Shown: positions 1-9,384, counted from the first letter of the stretch. The stretch is 64,000 nucleotides of DNA from Psychrobacter sp. NG25 (GCF_015234355.1 NZ_JADGMV010000008.1:62001-126000), one strand, 5' to 3'. Notes: generated by a model not told the origin, from the sequence alone. A program made the numbers and translations.

Positions 1-314
1 TTGCCCAAGCAGGAGCGAGCAGTATCTTATTAGATGCCTACCATCAGCATAAATACGGTGGTACGGGTGCGCGCTTCGATTGGAGTCTCATACCGCAAGA
101 CAGCTCGCTACCAATTATCTTAGCGGGTGGACTAAATCCCGAAAATATCGCGGCTACTTTAGAGTTGCCTATTTATGCAGTCGATGTCAGCGGCGGTATT
201 GAGATAGATAAAGGTAAAAAAGATCCTGCAAAAATGCGCGCCTTTATGAAAGCAGTAAAACGCGATCGATGGCAAAACGCGACGCCTAGCGAACCTTCGA
301 ACACAAGTAGCTAG
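1..314 (+). CDS. trpF: Phosphoribosylanthranilate isomerase, 3' end (partial)
   Basis: This open frame runs in from the left edge (codons from base 3) and ends at TAG 312-314. It encodes about the last 103 residues of a TIM-barrel enzyme that converts phosphoribosylanthranilate to CdRP in tryptophan synthesis. Visible family signatures are the phosphate-binding stretch GGTGARFDW, the strand-loop [10 protein letters not shown] and VDVSGGIE close to the C terminus. It lies 86 bp upstream of trpB, the usual trpF-trpB-trpA order. The start and N-terminal half lie outside the window. Confidence 0.93.
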   Translation, partial: AQAGASSILLDAYHQHKYGGTGARFDWSLIPQDSSLPIILAGGLNPENIAATLELPIYAVDVSGGIEIDKGKKDPAKMRAFMKAVKRDRWQNATPSEPSNTSS

Positions 315-400
315 TTTTATATCAGCTCAATAGCTCGTTACTTAAACTATTTCTCCCTTATTTATTCTAAAAAATACCACTTAATATAGTAGGAATTACC

Positions 401-1675
401 ATGAGTCATGTCGATAACAATAATTTATCTGCTACCGCACAAGCTATCAATACCTTTACCAATCCAGCGGACGTACAGGATTTTAACCAATACCCTGATG
501 CCCGTGGACATTTTGGCGTACACGGCGGTCGCTTTGTCTCTGAGACGTTAATGGCAGCACTAGAAGAGCTAGAGGCGCTATACACCAAGGTAAAAGCCGA
601 TCCTGCATTCTGGGAAGAGTACCACAATGATTTGGTCAACTATGTCGGTCGCCCAACGCCGCTATATCACGCCAAACGCTTGAGTGATGAGATTGGTGGT
701 GCGCAGATTTATTTCAAACGTGAAGATTTAAACCATACTGGCGCACACAAAGTTAATAACACCATCGGACAAGCACTGCTTGCTAAAATGTGTGGTAAGA
801 AACGTATCATCGCTGAGACTGGCGCAGGACAGCATGGTGTAGCGACGGCGACGATTGCAGCCCGTTTAGGACTTGAGTGTATCGTTTACATGGGTGCGGA
901 CGATGTCGAGCGCCAAAAAATGAACGTCTATCGTATGCGCTTGCTTGGTGCGACAGTTGTGCCGGTGACTTCTGGCTCACGCACGCTCAAAGACGCGATG
1001 AACGAAGCCATGCGCGACTGGGTCACTAACGTCGATAGCACGTACTACATCATCGGTACGGTTGCAGGCCCGCATCCTTATCCGCTATTGGTTCGTGATT
1101 TCCAAGCGATTATTGGTAAAGAAGCACGCATTCAACATATAGAAAAAACAGGTAAATTACCAGATGCATTGGTTGCTTGTGTCGGTGGTGGCTCAAACGC
1201 GATTGGTCTGTTCTTTGACTTCCTAAATGATACTGATGTGAAAATGTATGGCGTCGAAGCAACCGGTGATGGCATCGAAACAGGTCGCCATTCAGCGCCA
1301 CTAGCTGCTGGTCGTATCGGTGTGCTACATGGCAATCGTACTTACCTAATGGCAGATGATGAAGGTCAGATTCAAGAAACCCATTCTATCTCAGCCGGAC
1401 TGGATTATCCTGGTGTTGGCCCTGAGCATAGCTTCTTAAAAGACATGAAGCGTGTTGAATATGTCGGCTGTACTGACAAAGAGTCGTTGGAAGGCTTCCA
1501 TGAAGTCACGCGCAAAGAAGGTATCATTCCTGCATTAGAATCTGCTCATGCCGTTGCTTATGCACTAAAGCTAGCTAAGACAATGACGCCTGATCAAACG
1601 ATCATCGTTAATATGTCAGGTCGCGGTGATAAAGATTTGCATTCAGTGATGAAGGCGGAAGGGATTGAGTTGTAG
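401..1675 (+). CDS. trpB: Tryptophan synthase beta chain
   Basis: Encodes 424 residues of the PLP-dependent subunit that condenses indole with serine to give tryptophan, working as an alpha2-beta2 complex with TrpA. The PLP lysine is in GAHKVNN (about K117), followed by the ETGAGQHG substrate loop and the glycine-rich cofactor loop [10 protein letters not shown]. Against the roughly 397-residue E. coli protein there is an N-terminal extension of about 27 poorly conserved residues before DARGHFG. The start has the purine-rich AGTAGGAATTACC ahead of it. trpA follows after 131 bp that contain an inverted repeat. Confidence 0.97.
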   Translation: MSHVDNNNLSATAQAINTFTNPADVQDFNQYPDARGHFGVHGGRFVSETLMAALEELEALYTKVKADPAFWEEYHNDLVNYVGRPTPLYHAKRLSDEIGGAQIYFKREDLNHTGAHKVNNTIGQALLAKMCGKKRIIAETGAGQHGVATATIAARLGLECIVYMGADDVERQKMNVYRMRLLGATVVPVTSGSRTLKDAMNEAMRDWVTNVDSTYYIIGTVAGPHPYPLLVRDFQAIIGKEARIQHIEKTGKLPDALVACVGGGSNAIGLFFDFLNDTDVKMYGVEATGDGIETGRHSAPLAAGRIGVLHGNRTYLMADDEGQIQETHSISAGLDYPGVGPEHSFLKDMKRVEYVGCTDKESLEGFHEVTRKEGIIPALESAHAVAYALKLAKTMTPDQTIIVNMSGRGDKDLHSVMKAEGIEL

Positions 1676-1717
1676 TAGCTTTTATATGCTATTAATCTAC
1701 ATCTTATAAGAAAAATG

Positions 1718-1780
1718 ACTCAGTTCCCCTTATTACTTAATTTACTCAATAGAGATTATTTAATAAGGGGTTAAATGAGT
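1718..1780 (+). repeat. Inverted repeat between trpB and trpA
   Basis: Arms at about 1718-1735 (ACTCAGTTCCCCTTATTA) and 1761-1780 (TAATAAGGGGTTAAATGAGT) are complementary over ACTCA and CCCCTTATTA, with a small internal mismatch and a loop of about 25 nt. In RNA this makes a sizeable hairpin. There is no run of T after it, so it looks more like an mRNA stability or processing element, or a weak attenuator, than a simple terminator. The function is inference. Confidence 0.55.
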
Positions 1781-1806
1781 CGGTTTATAACAATTAAGAG
1801 ACCACT

Positions 1807-2631
1807 ATGACTAGAATTGAAAGTACTTTTGCAACTTTAAAATCACAAAATAAAAAAGCCCTTATTCCTTATGTAATGGCAGGCGATCCCAATCCAGCGA
1901 CGACAGTAGGCTTGCTACATGATTTAGTGAAGCATGGCGCAGATATGATCGAAGTTGGTCTGCCATTCTCTGACCCAATGGCTGACGGCCCTGTGGTCGC
2001 TTTGGCTGGTGAGCGGGCATTAGCAGCAGGTACGAGCACTCGTGATGCACTAAAAATGGTTGCAGAGTTCCGTCAAACAGACACGCAGACGCCAATTATC
2101 CTGATGGGTTATCTCAACCCAGTTGAAATCATTGGTTATGATAACTTCGTTGCGCTATGTGAGCAGTCAGGCGTTGACGGTATCTTAATGGTTGATTTGC
2201 CACCAGCAGAGGCGGGTAGCTTTACGCAGCATTTGACCGATCATTCAATGAATGAGATTTTCTTATTATCGCCGACGACTTTGCCCGAGCGCCGTGAGCA
2301 AGTATTGACGCATTGTGGCGGTTATATCTATTACGTGTCATTAAAAGGCGTGACAGGTTCGGCGACGCTCGATACTGACGCTGTTGCGACTCAAGTTCAA
2401 GCAATCAAAGCAGAGACGGATTTGCCGGTATGCGTTGGTTTCGGTATCCGTGATGGTGCCTCTGCCAAAGCAATTGGTACTCATGCGGATGGCGTCATTG
2501 TTGGCAGTGCGTTGGTACAGAACTTTGCTGATATATATGCCAATGATGCCGATGCTGTTGCAGCTGCTCAGCAAAAAATCATGGTAAAAATGGACGAGTT
2601 ACGCAGTGCGCTTGATAGTTTGAGTGCCTGA
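1807..2631 (+). CDS. trpA: Tryptophan synthase alpha chain
   Basis: Encodes 274 residues, a TIM-barrel subunit that cleaves indole-3-glycerol phosphate to indole and glyceraldehyde 3-phosphate and passes indole to TrpB. The catalytic pair falls at E49 (EVGLPFSDP) and D60 (DPMADGP), the same numbering as in E. coli. The phosphate-binding loops VGFGIRDG and GVIVGSALV lie near the C terminus. It is second to TrpB in the trp cluster. The region downstream before accD is unusually rich in hairpins. Confidence 0.97.
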   Translation: MTRIESTFATLKSQNKKALIPYVMAGDPNPATTVGLLHDLVKHGADMIEVGLPFSDPMADGPVVALAGERALAAGTSTRDALKMVAEFRQTDTQTPIILMGYLNPVEIIGYDNFVALCEQSGVDGILMVDLPPAEAGSFTQHLTDHSMNEIFLLSPTTLPERREQVLTHCGGYIYYVSLKGVTGSATLDTDAVATQVQAIKAETDLPVCVGFGIRDGASAKAIGTHADGVIVGSALVQNFADIYANDADAVAAAQQKIMVKMDELRSALDSLSA

Positions 2632-2684
2632 TTTAAGCAACGTTAAATTATCGTTATTTAAGTTTTCGTTATAGTACTAATAGC

Positions 2685-2777
2685 GTTATTTATAAACAGT
2701 AGTCTTTATAAATAACAATGTTTATAAAGACACTGTCAAATGACTTTGCTAAAGTTAGTTTACGTGTGTAAACTAAC
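2685..2777 (+). promoter_or_regulatory. Cluster of competing hairpins between trpA and accD
   Basis: Arm A GTTATTTATAAA (2685-2696) is perfectly complementary to arm B TTTATAAATAAC (2705-2716). Overlapping arm B, GTCTTTATAAA (2702-2712) is perfectly complementary to arm C TTTATAAAGAC (2721-2731), and the pairing extends to ACAGT/ACTGT with one bulge. A:B and B:C cannot form together. A third hairpin follows: GTTAGTTTAC (2754-2763), loop GTGT, GTAAACTAAC (2768-2777). The arrangement resembles an attenuator or a transcript-processing region upstream of accD. None of the hairpins has a strong U tract. Confidence 0.5.
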
Positions 2778-2875
2778 CTCACACATAAATTGTTACAGTT
2801 TCGCGTAGGCGTGCCTTATAACTGCTCATGTTATGACTGTATGTGACTTTTAAATTTACTCTTAGGGACAAGTGA

Positions 2876-3853
2876 ATGAGCCAGCTTGTCGATAAGCCTT
2901 TGATAATGGCGAATAATATGACTGATACGATAACAAAACCTGATATGACTACTTCTAGTAGTGCTGAGCCTAATAACAACGTCGCTGGGCAATCTTGGTT
3001 TAATCGCCCGATACCAGGCGTTAAGCAGCAATTGACCGCACCATTGAGCGCGGTAGAGACTGAACCATCAACCAAATGCAGTAACTGTCATTCGATGATT
3101 ACCAATACATCGCTGATTTTCAACAGTTATGTGTGCCCGCATTGCGATCATCATTTACCAATGAGTGCTCGTGAGCGCTTAAACTGGCTACTTGATCAGG
3201 TCAACGGTGAACTCGGACAAGAATTCATTGCCAAAGATCCGCTGCGTTTTGTGGATAGTAAGCCGTATCCTGCACGTATGGCTGAAGCCCAAGAAAAAAC
3301 AGGTGAGAGTGAAGCGCTGATTGTGTTATATGGCAAGCTGCGCAATCTCGATGTGGTCACTTGTGCGTTTGATTTCCGCTTTATGGGTGGCTCTATGGGG
3401 TCAGTTGTTGGGGATCGTTTTGTGCAAGCTGCCGAAAAAGCCCTAGAAGATAAAGTACCTCTAGTGTGTTTCGCCGCTTCTGGTGGCGCACGTATGCAAG
3501 AAGGCCTACTGTCATTGATGCAAATGGCACGCACGGCTGCTGCGATTGAGCGATTGAGAATTGCGGGTATTCCGTATATTGTCGTCTTGACCAATCCTGT
3601 CTATGGTGGCGTGACGGCTTCACTTGCTATGCTTGGTGACATTCATTTAGCCGAACCAAAGGCGATGATTGGCTTTGCGGGCAAGCGTGTGATTGAGCAG
3701 ACGGTACGTGAGACATTGGAAGAACCGTTCCAGCGTGCAGAGTTCTTATTAGAACATGGCGTAGTAGATGAAGTGGTACATCGTCATCAGATGATTGAGA
3801 CTATCTATCGTTTGTTGGCAAAATTAAGCCGCATGCCTAACGTTGATGCTTAA
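2876..3853 (+). CDS. accD: Acetyl-CoA carboxylase carboxyltransferase subunit beta
   Basis: Encodes 325 residues. With AccA it transfers the carboxyl group from biotin-BCCP to acetyl-CoA, the committed step of fatty-acid synthesis. An N-terminal zinc ribbon is visible as CSNC and CPHC (C68, C71, C87, C90), followed by the crotonase-like carboxyltransferase fold with FMGGSMGSVVGDRF and ASGGARMQEG. The first ~60 residues are a low-complexity extension beyond the E. coli protein (304 aa). The start has TAGGGA about 8 nt upstream; in-frame ATGs at 2906 and 2918 are alternatives. A strong hairpin terminator follows. Confidence 0.96.
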   Translation: MSQLVDKPLIMANNMTDTITKPDMTTSSSAEPNNNVAGQSWFNRPIPGVKQQLTAPLSAVETEPSTKCSNCHSMITNTSLIFNSYVCPHCDHHLPMSARERLNWLLDQVNGELGQEFIAKDPLRFVDSKPYPARMAEAQEKTGESEALIVLYGKLRNLDVVTCAFDFRFMGGSMGSVVGDRFVQAAEKALEDKVPLVCFAASGGARMQEGLLSLMQMARTAAAIERLRIAGIPYIVVLTNPVYGGVTASLAMLGDIHLAEPKAMIGFAGKRVIEQTVRETLEEPFQRAEFLLEHGVVDEVVHRHQMIETIYRLLAKLSRMPNVDA

Positions 3854-3942
3854 TACAGTGTGGATGCTTCATCTTAGATGAGCAGGCGGTTGGTATAACT
3901 GCCTAGTAGCGTGCTACTATTTCTAAATATGCAGAACTCTTG

Positions 3943-3983
3943 AATAGCATTTATCGTCATATAACGGTAAATGCTATTTTTGG
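3943..3983 (+). terminator. Rho-independent terminator after accD
   Basis: AATAGCATTTA (3943-3953) pairs perfectly with TAAATGCTATT (3968-3978), followed by a T-rich tail TTTGGTTTT. It lies 90 bp after accD. The rest of the 397-bp gap up to folC shows no gene that I can see. Confidence 0.75.
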
Positions 3984-4250
3984 TTTTGGTCAGGTAGTTA
4001 TATACTAGGGCATATTTTAAATTTACTCGATAGTCATCTAAACGGGCTAAAAATGGCTAAATCTTGCCAAACATCGTCAAATAGCTGGTTAATATCTCGA
4101 TATTATCTGCGCTATCTTCCTTGTTTGACGGCGGTTTATCTCATTTTTATCACCATTTTTGAAATGAAGATATGCCCTCTATTTATCTTCTAATCGATGA
4201 CTTTCTAATCACCAATTTTCTATTCGAATATTTCAATATAGGTTTCATCT

Positions 4251-5618
4251 ATGTCTGACACTTCACTTTCTAACCCGAATAGCCCCAATGACAATGCCAA
4301 TTTGACCGAATGGCTGGATTATATGCAGCAGATACACGTGTCAGCGATAGACATGGGATTGTCACGCGTGTTGCCAGTCGCTGAAGCGTTAGGCGTGGTA
4401 CAGTCAGCCAAAGACGATGCTTATGTGTTTACGGTGGCAGGTACCAATGGCAAAGGCTCGACGACCGCTGTTATCGCACAAATGTGTCAAGCGGCAGGTT
4501 ATAAGACTGCCCTATATCAATCACCACATTTAAGTGTCTTTAATGAGCGCGTGCGCATTAATGGCGAAATGGTCAGTGACCAAGTCTTGATTGCTGCCTT
4601 TAGCAAAGTAGAAGCGGCACGTCTACAGTGCGATTTGACGCTATCGTTTTTTGAGATGACGACACTCGCAGCATTACTTATATTTGCTGAAGCAGATTGT
4701 GATGTGTGGGTGTTAGAGGTGGGGCTAGGTGGCCGTCTAGATGTCGTCAATATTATTGATCCTGATATGGCCGTTATTACCAATATTGCAATCGATCATG
4801 TCGACTGGTTAGGTGACAATGTGGAAGATATCGGCGCAGAAAAAGCAGGTATATTGCGTGATAATATTAGTCTAATCTATGGTGCTATCGAAATACCCAA
4901 CAGCGTTCAGCAAGCGATTGATAAGCATCAAGCAAACTGTTATCAAGTGGGGCAAGACTTTAGCCATCGTGATATTGATTTAACGACTTGGCAATATAGC
5001 AATGCCTCTATTACCATGCAGTTGCCACGCCCAGCATTGTCATTGACCAATACTGCTAATGCATTATCAGCGGTACTTGCAAGTCCATTGAATGTCGATA
5101 CCCATGCTATCGAAGCAGCATTGCAAACGGTTAAATTGGCAGGTCGCTTTGATTATCGCGAGATAGATAATCGTCATTGGCTATTTGATGTGGCGCATAA
5201 CGAACAAGGTGTTGCGTTTTTATTGGCGCAATTATTACCGCTTTGGCAGCAGCATGTCGTAGATCAAAATACCGCTGAACATGCTGATAGCGCGCCTGCC
5301 AACATTAAAATGCTGTTTTCCATGTTAGCTGATAAGGACATTGAAAAAGTTGTACAGCGCTTGACCGAGGCAGGTTTGCCAATTAGTGAGTGGTTTATCG
5401 CTGAAATTGACTATCCGCGAGCAGCCAGCACTGAGCATTTGCAAGGTATACTGAAAAATCATGTCGATGGTGCGCAAGTACATGAGTTTGAGCGTTTGCA
5501 AGCAGCAACCTATGCAGTGAGAGAGGCCAGTCGGCCGCAAGATTTAATCGTAGTATGTGGCTCTTTCCATACAATAGGAGAAGCTCTATCTGCATTAGAT
5601 GCCGATAATTTAAGTTAA
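4251..5618 (+). CDS. folC: Bifunctional dihydrofolate synthase / folylpolyglutamate synthase
   Basis: Encodes 455 residues of the Mur-ligase-like enzyme that adds glutamate to dihydropteroate and then to tetrahydrofolates. The ATP-binding loop is GTNGKGST (residues 64-71). The omega-like region YQSPHLSVFNERVRING, the Mg-binding stretch VGLGGRLDVVN, TNIAIDHVDWLG and the C-terminal FDVAHNEQG are all typical. It sits in the common accD-folC-SPOR-protein order. Upstream bases before ATG (TATAGGTTTCATCT) give only a weak ribosome site. Confidence 0.95.
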   Translation: MSDTSLSNPNSPNDNANLTEWLDYMQQIHVSAIDMGLSRVLPVAEALGVVQSAKDDAYVFTVAGTNGKGSTTAVIAQMCQAAGYKTALYQSPHLSVFNERVRINGEMVSDQVLIAAFSKVEAARLQCDLTLSFFEMTTLAALLIFAEADCDVWVLEVGLGGRLDVVNIIDPDMAVITNIAIDHVDWLGDNVEDIGAEKAGILRDNISLIYGAIEIPNSVQQAIDKHQANCYQVGQDFSHRDIDLTTWQYSNASITMQLPRPALSLTNTANALSAVLASPLNVDTHAIEAALQTVKLAGRFDYREIDNRHWLFDVAHNEQGVAFLLAQLLPLWQQHVVDQNTAEHADSAPANIKMLFSMLADKDIEKVVQRLTEAGLPISEWFIAEIDYPRAASTEHLQGILKNHVDGAQVHEFERLQAATYAVREASRPQDLIVVCGSFHTIGEALSALDADNLS

Positions 5619-5700
5619 AACTGCCGCTATTTAATGTTAATCTTAACGGTAGCGTGATGGCAGACAGTATAGAAAATATGCTTTATAATCAAAATACTTC

Positions 5701-5745
5701 AGAGCATTGAAACTAAGAGCATTGAAACTAAGAGCACTGATACTA
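5701..5745 (+). repeat. Three 15-bp tandem repeats downstream of folC
   Basis: AGAGCATTGAAACTA occurs twice exactly (5701-5715 and 5716-5730), followed by a third copy with two changes, AGAGCACTGATACTA (5731-5745). The repeat is in the non-coding gap between folC and the LysM/SPOR gene. It looks like a slippage-generated microsatellite; no function is evident. Confidence 0.85.
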
Positions 5746-5881
5746 AAAGATCGATAGTGCATTTGAAAACTGATACATGTAACCCGCGGCAATCGCTAGT
5801 CATCATAGCTTTACGATATAACTTTGAGACGACAGCTGCGCCGCTCAATCAACCTTATTACCAACTAAGAGACGTAAACGG

Positions 5882-7093
5882 ATGAACTTTTCGAGACAAG
5901 CCTTATTGGGCATTGGGATGATTATAGGCGGTAGCGTGATGCTATACGCTATGGTGCAACAGATAGGCGATAGCAATGAGCAGCCTGCACCAACCTCAGC
6001 GATGGTAGATACGCCAAATACTGAGCAAGCAGCTGCACAACCGTTGACAACTGATATCGAGACAGAAAAACGCATCTTGGCACAGAAACAAAAAGAGCGT
6101 GCTGCTCGTGTCGCAGAACAAGAGAAGCGTGCGCAGCAATTTTTAACAGAACAAGAAGCTGCTGAAGCCGAAGCATTGGCGAAAGCACGTGCTGAAAGTC
6201 AGCAATATGTAGCCAACAGTGCACCCGTTGTTGAAGATACTGAGACTCCAGAAGCGGCAAAAAATGTCGCTCAAGATCTGACCGTTCAGCCTCGTACGGA
6301 TAGTGAGTTGGCTGCTGATGCCAAGAAAACTAGTGATGCTGAAAAGCAAAAGGCTGCTCAAGCGCAACTAGAAGCCCAGCGTCAAGCTGCCATTAAAGCA
6401 GAAGCCGCTGCTCAAAAATTAGCGGATAGTAAAAAAGCAGCTGAAGCAAACGAGCAAGCGAAAGTAAAGAGGCAAGCAGAGGCCAAAAAGCAGGCTGAAG
6501 CACAAGCACTGGCAGCACAAAAGCGAGAAGCTACCGAAGCGGCTAAGAAAGAGCCACCAAAGTCACCTTCTGATTATGAAGTCAAAAGAGGTGATGGTCT
6601 CATTAAGCTAGCAAGGCAATACAATATGCCTGTAGAAGTATTGGCTCAAGCCAATAATATCTCGCCGCTGGCCTCGTTACAATTGGGTCAAAGTATAACG
6701 ATTCCGTCACGTGCTCAAGTGCAGCGCTTAGAACGTGAAGCCGCCGCCGCTGAGCAGGCTCGTCAAAAAGAAGCTGACTTGGCTAAGAAAACAGCAGAAG
6801 CCAAGCGTGAAGCACAGCAGAAACTCAGCGAAGCTCGTAAAGAAGTCAAAGAGACAGATGCCAAAGGTAGCTTTGGGGTACAAGTGGCCTTGGCGAATGA
6901 TCAGAATAGAGCTGATGATTTAGTAAAAAAGTTCCAAGCAGCAGGCTATCAGGTTAAAACCAGTCGTACCAGTCGCGGTGTCCGAGTCGTCGTCGGTCCC
7001 GAGCGTGGTAAAATCGCAGCCTTGGCGCTAAAAGATAAGATTAATAGTGATCCTAAAGTGAATACAACGGGTGCTTGGGTCTTATACTGGTGA
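5882..7093 (+). CDS. LysM and SPOR domain cell-envelope protein
   Basis: Encodes 403 residues. An N-terminal membrane segment (about residues 7-26, LLGIGMIIGGSVMLYAMV) is followed by a long Ala/Glu/Lys/Gln-rich region (about 55-230) that should be helical or coiled coil. Next come a LysM peptidoglycan-binding domain (about 233-280, starting YEVKRGDGLIKLARQY) and a C-terminal SPOR domain (about 325-403, FGVQVALANDQNRADDLVKKF) of the kind that binds denuded glycan strands at the septum. The position after folC matches dedD-like SPOR genes of gammaproteobacteria. A role in division or envelope maintenance is inferred. Confidence 0.85.
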   Translation: MNFSRQALLGIGMIIGGSVMLYAMVQQIGDSNEQPAPTSAMVDTPNTEQAAAQPLTTDIETEKRILAQKQKERAARVAEQEKRAQQFLTEQEAAEAEALAKARAESQQYVANSAPVVEDTETPEAAKNVAQDLTVQPRTDSELAADAKKTSDAEKQKAAQAQLEAQRQAAIKAEAAAQKLADSKKAAEANEQAKVKRQAEAKKQAEAQALAAQKREATEAAKKEPPKSPSDYEVKRGDGLIKLARQYNMPVEVLAQANNISPLASLQLGQSITIPSRAQVQRLEREAAAAEQARQKEADLAKKTAEAKREAQQKLSEARKEVKETDAKGSFGVQVALANDQNRADDLVKKFQAAGYQVKTSRTSRGVRVVVGPERGKIAALALKDKINSDPKVNTTGAWVLYW

Positions 7094-7138
7094 TAGCTTG
7101 ATAGCTTGATAGCTTGATAGCTTGATAGCTTGATAGCT
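7091..7138 (+). repeat. Six exact tandem copies of an octamer, TGATAGCT
   Basis: TGATAGCT is repeated six times without error. The first copy supplies the TGA stop codon of the LysM/SPOR gene, so the array starts exactly at the end of the reading frame. Copy-number change would not alter the protein. A similar octamer array (TGATACTT) occurs at 50623-50670. Confidence 0.95.
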
Positions 7139-7190
7139 AAGTCTGTATTCTAGTATATAGAAGTATAGAATTGACCATACCGTTATCATT

Positions 7191-7218
7191 AAAACACGAC
7201 ATCTATTGTCGTGTTTTT
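7191..7218 (+). terminator. Rho-independent terminator
   Basis: AAAACACGACA pairs with TGTCGTGTTTT around a 5-nt loop, followed by more T (GTTTTTTGTTTT). It should end transcription from the LysM/SPOR gene. Between it and the next start at 7396 I see no gene. Confidence 0.85.
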
Positions 7219-7395
7219 TGTTTTATTGTTTGCTGATTTAGGTCAGCTTGGTTACGATAAGCACCGTTTTTCTCTATCTCTCTTTTTATAACCTGTCAGT
7301 CTACAAGGGCTGCCTTGCCGTGGTCAGTTATGTGTCGACTCTTCACAGAGTCACCATAACTATCTGACCGCTTTAATCATGTATAAGGTAAAACC

Positions 7396-7926
7396 ATGTC
7401 ATTTGGTGTTATATTTTTAATCTTAGCCGTTGGGTTTTTAGGGCTAATTACCGTACCAAAACTGTTAGAAAAACGCACCGTCGTTGAGCCTCATCCAAAG
7501 CCAGTACGCGGTGATGAGTTGGCTATTTGGCCGTTTGCGCCGATGCCGATTATGACGGATACTGAGGTGATATTTTTTAATAAGTTAAAAAAAGCGCTGC
7601 CTGAATATCATATATTTGTCCAAGTTCAGCTATCACGAATCATTGAAGCCAATAGCAGCGAAACCTCTGAGCGTAGCTTTTGGTTCAATCGTATCTGTCG
7701 CCAGAGCGTTGACTACGTGATCGTAAATGTCGATGCACAGACCACGCTGGTGGCTATCGAGCTGGATGACTGGACGCATAGTAGTAAAGCGCGGCAAAAG
7801 GCGGATGATAAGAAAGACAAAGCCCTTGCCAGTGCAGGTATTGCGATGGTGCGCTTTCATGCGGAGCGTATGCCCAGTGCAGATATGCTTAGATATGAGC
7901 TAATGCAGGTGATTGAAAATTATTAA
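7396..7926 (+). CDS. DUF2726 domain protein with an N-terminal membrane anchor
   Basis: Encodes 176 residues. One hydrophobic segment at residues 3-22 (FGVIFLILAVGFLGLITVP) is followed by a soluble domain that resembles DUF2726, a restriction-endonuclease-like fold. Visible landmarks are FFNKLKKALPEYHIFVQVQLSRII, VDYVIVNVDAQTTLVAIELDDWTH and DKALASAGIAMVRFHAE. The D...E.D pattern in the central strands is like a PD-(D/E)xK nuclease core, but activity has not been shown for most members. It is a free-standing gene with AAGGTAAAACC before the start. Confidence 0.8.
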   Translation: MSFGVIFLILAVGFLGLITVPKLLEKRTVVEPHPKPVRGDELAIWPFAPMPIMTDTEVIFFNKLKKALPEYHIFVQVQLSRIIEANSSETSERSFWFNRICRQSVDYVIVNVDAQTTLVAIELDDWTHSSKARQKADDKKDKALASAGIAMVRFHAERMPSADMLRYELMQVIENY

Positions 7927-7954
7927 GCTTCTTTGTTTTAAGTATCTAGGTTAG

Positions 7955-8911
7955 CTAAGACGCTTCATCTATTTGGTTTGGTTGATTGGGACAAATCACG
8001 ATTGGTCTATCTTCCACAAAATATAACCCTGTCGCAGGCGGTTCACTATCTGACCAAACCGTTTGCGTTTGACACGCATCATAAAAGCCGCGCTTGGTAA
8101 ACCATTCTATATAATGCGCGGCTCGTAATTGTGTCATGTCGATGCTAACGAGATTAGCCATATTATTCTTATCGCACCATTCATGCATCGGAAAGTTGGG
8201 TGTTAGCCAAGCAGGGTAGTTAAAGTTATTGATGCCTATGGGCAAAAAGAATCGACCTTTTATGATGCCATAACGGTTATCAATTTTAACTTGCCCATGA
8301 TTGTCCGTATCTACCCACACCGCCCGAAACTGCTTGGTCTGCATGTGTGTCATCTTGCGCTGTAAATTGTCATTGGCATTAATGCCAACCCAGCTCACAG
8401 GTTCAAAAGGCGATGATCCCATAAAAAACTTAATCGCCAGCTCCCAATGCTCAACCAGCTTGTCTTGATGGTTATACAAAATTAAATCTATTTCACCAGT
8501 CGTTTGCTTACCGTTAAATAACTGTACGTTATTAGCGAGCGTCTCGTACGGATGCAGCTTGCGTGCAAACCCGTCTTCTAACCAAAATGATAATAACCCT
8601 TCAAAATGAAATCCTAATCGATTAGGACTTGGGCGCTTGATTAAATAACGAGTCAGCGCTTGATAGTCATTAGTGGTATCCAACTCTGTTAACCGTTGCT
8701 CATACGCATCAAACTGCGCCTGCCAAAAGTGAGCGCTATGAACTGAAATAGCATGTGTATTCTCATGCGGTGCGAAATCTATCCACTGTGTTAAGACATT
8801 AGGACAAGCCAATGCATAAGCCAAATCACGCACATAAGGTCGGCGGTAACGCTCCCAAGGGGCATTATCTATTAGGCGGTTAGATGTGGGCTGAGCGATA
8901 GGCTCTGACAT
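7955..8911 (-). CDS. DUF1853 family protein
   Basis: Encodes 318 residues that I recognise as a DUF1853 protein, a family of unknown function found in gammaproteobacteria. The features are RPYVRDLAYALACP at the N terminus, RLGFHFEGLLSFWL, GEIDLILYNHQDKLVEHWELAIKFFMG and RFFLPIGINNFNYPAWL. The conserved E...E.D, D and E.K residues suggest a nuclease-like fold, which is inference. It converges on the DUF2726 gene, ending 28 bp from it. Confidence 0.8.
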   Translation of the reverse strand: MSEPIAQPTSNRLIDNAPWERYRRPYVRDLAYALACPNVLTQWIDFAPHENTHAISVHSAHFWQAQFDAYEQRLTELDTTNDYQALTRYLIKRPSPNRLGFHFEGLLSFWLEDGFARKLHPYETLANNVQLFNGKQTTGEIDLILYNHQDKLVEHWELAIKFFMGSSPFEPVSWVGINANDNLQRKMTHMQTKQFRAVWVDTDNHGQVKIDNRYGIIKGRFFLPIGINNFNYPAWLTPNFPMHEWCDKNNMANLVSIDMTQLRAAHYIEWFTKRGFYDACQTQTVWSDSEPPATGLYFVEDRPIVICPNQPNQIDEAS

Positions 8912-9222
8912 AAGGTGAACCAGTGTAAAGGTGTAGCATTTACCCTAACGGCTCGCTCTATAAAAGTCTATAGGACACGAGTATCTGCTAGGGTAGTGCT
9001 CAGTTTTTTGGCTTTAAAACAGGATATTAATGTGATGGATATGGATGCTGATATCAGGCGGTGATAGCAAGTAAGGCAATAGAATGCTAACTACTGCTTT
9101 AAGTAGAGAGAATGGTAGAGTGATACCATAATGTAAATTAATTTTGAGTTTTCATGCCTGCTTTACGTTTTTTTATTTAATTATTTTCTAGAGTGAAAAG
9201 TAATTATTAAAGGTTATATATT
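8912..9222. other. Intergenic gap without a visible gene
   Basis: A 311-bp AT-rich stretch between the divergent DUF1853 gene and a truncated secreted-protein gene. I see no gene, tRNA or strong hairpin. It presumably holds the promoters for both sides. Confidence 0.5.
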
Positions 9223-9384
9223 ATGAGAAAATGGTTATACACGGTTGTTTTGATGGGTTTTACATCTGCTACCAATGCAAATGGTTTTAACCCTATGGAT
9301 AAGTATTTTGCAGAGTTTGAGATCGTAGATGAAAACTATCGTTACGTAGACTTAGATAGCGTGTCTGCTTACTTGGTTGCATGA
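9223..9384 (+). pseudogene. 5' fragment of a secreted, surface-adhesin-E-like protein
   Basis: An intact start with AAGGTTATATATT upstream opens a 53-residue frame with a signal peptide (MRKWLYTVVLMGFTSATNA) and then a short mature part ending DYVDLDSV-like (NYRYVDLDSVSAYLVA), then TGA. The Y.D..S pattern is reminiscent of surface-adhesin protein E family N termini, which normally continue for another ~100 residues. The reading frame runs directly into integrase sequence from about 9377, so the gene seems to have been cut by insertion or deletion. Family assignment is tentative. Confidence 0.5.

Noticed and set aside
7091..7138. Short regular repeats as a possible CRISPR array
   Set aside because: Units are directly joined without spacers and only 8 bp long; no cas genes. 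The same applies to 50623-50670 and 5701-5745.
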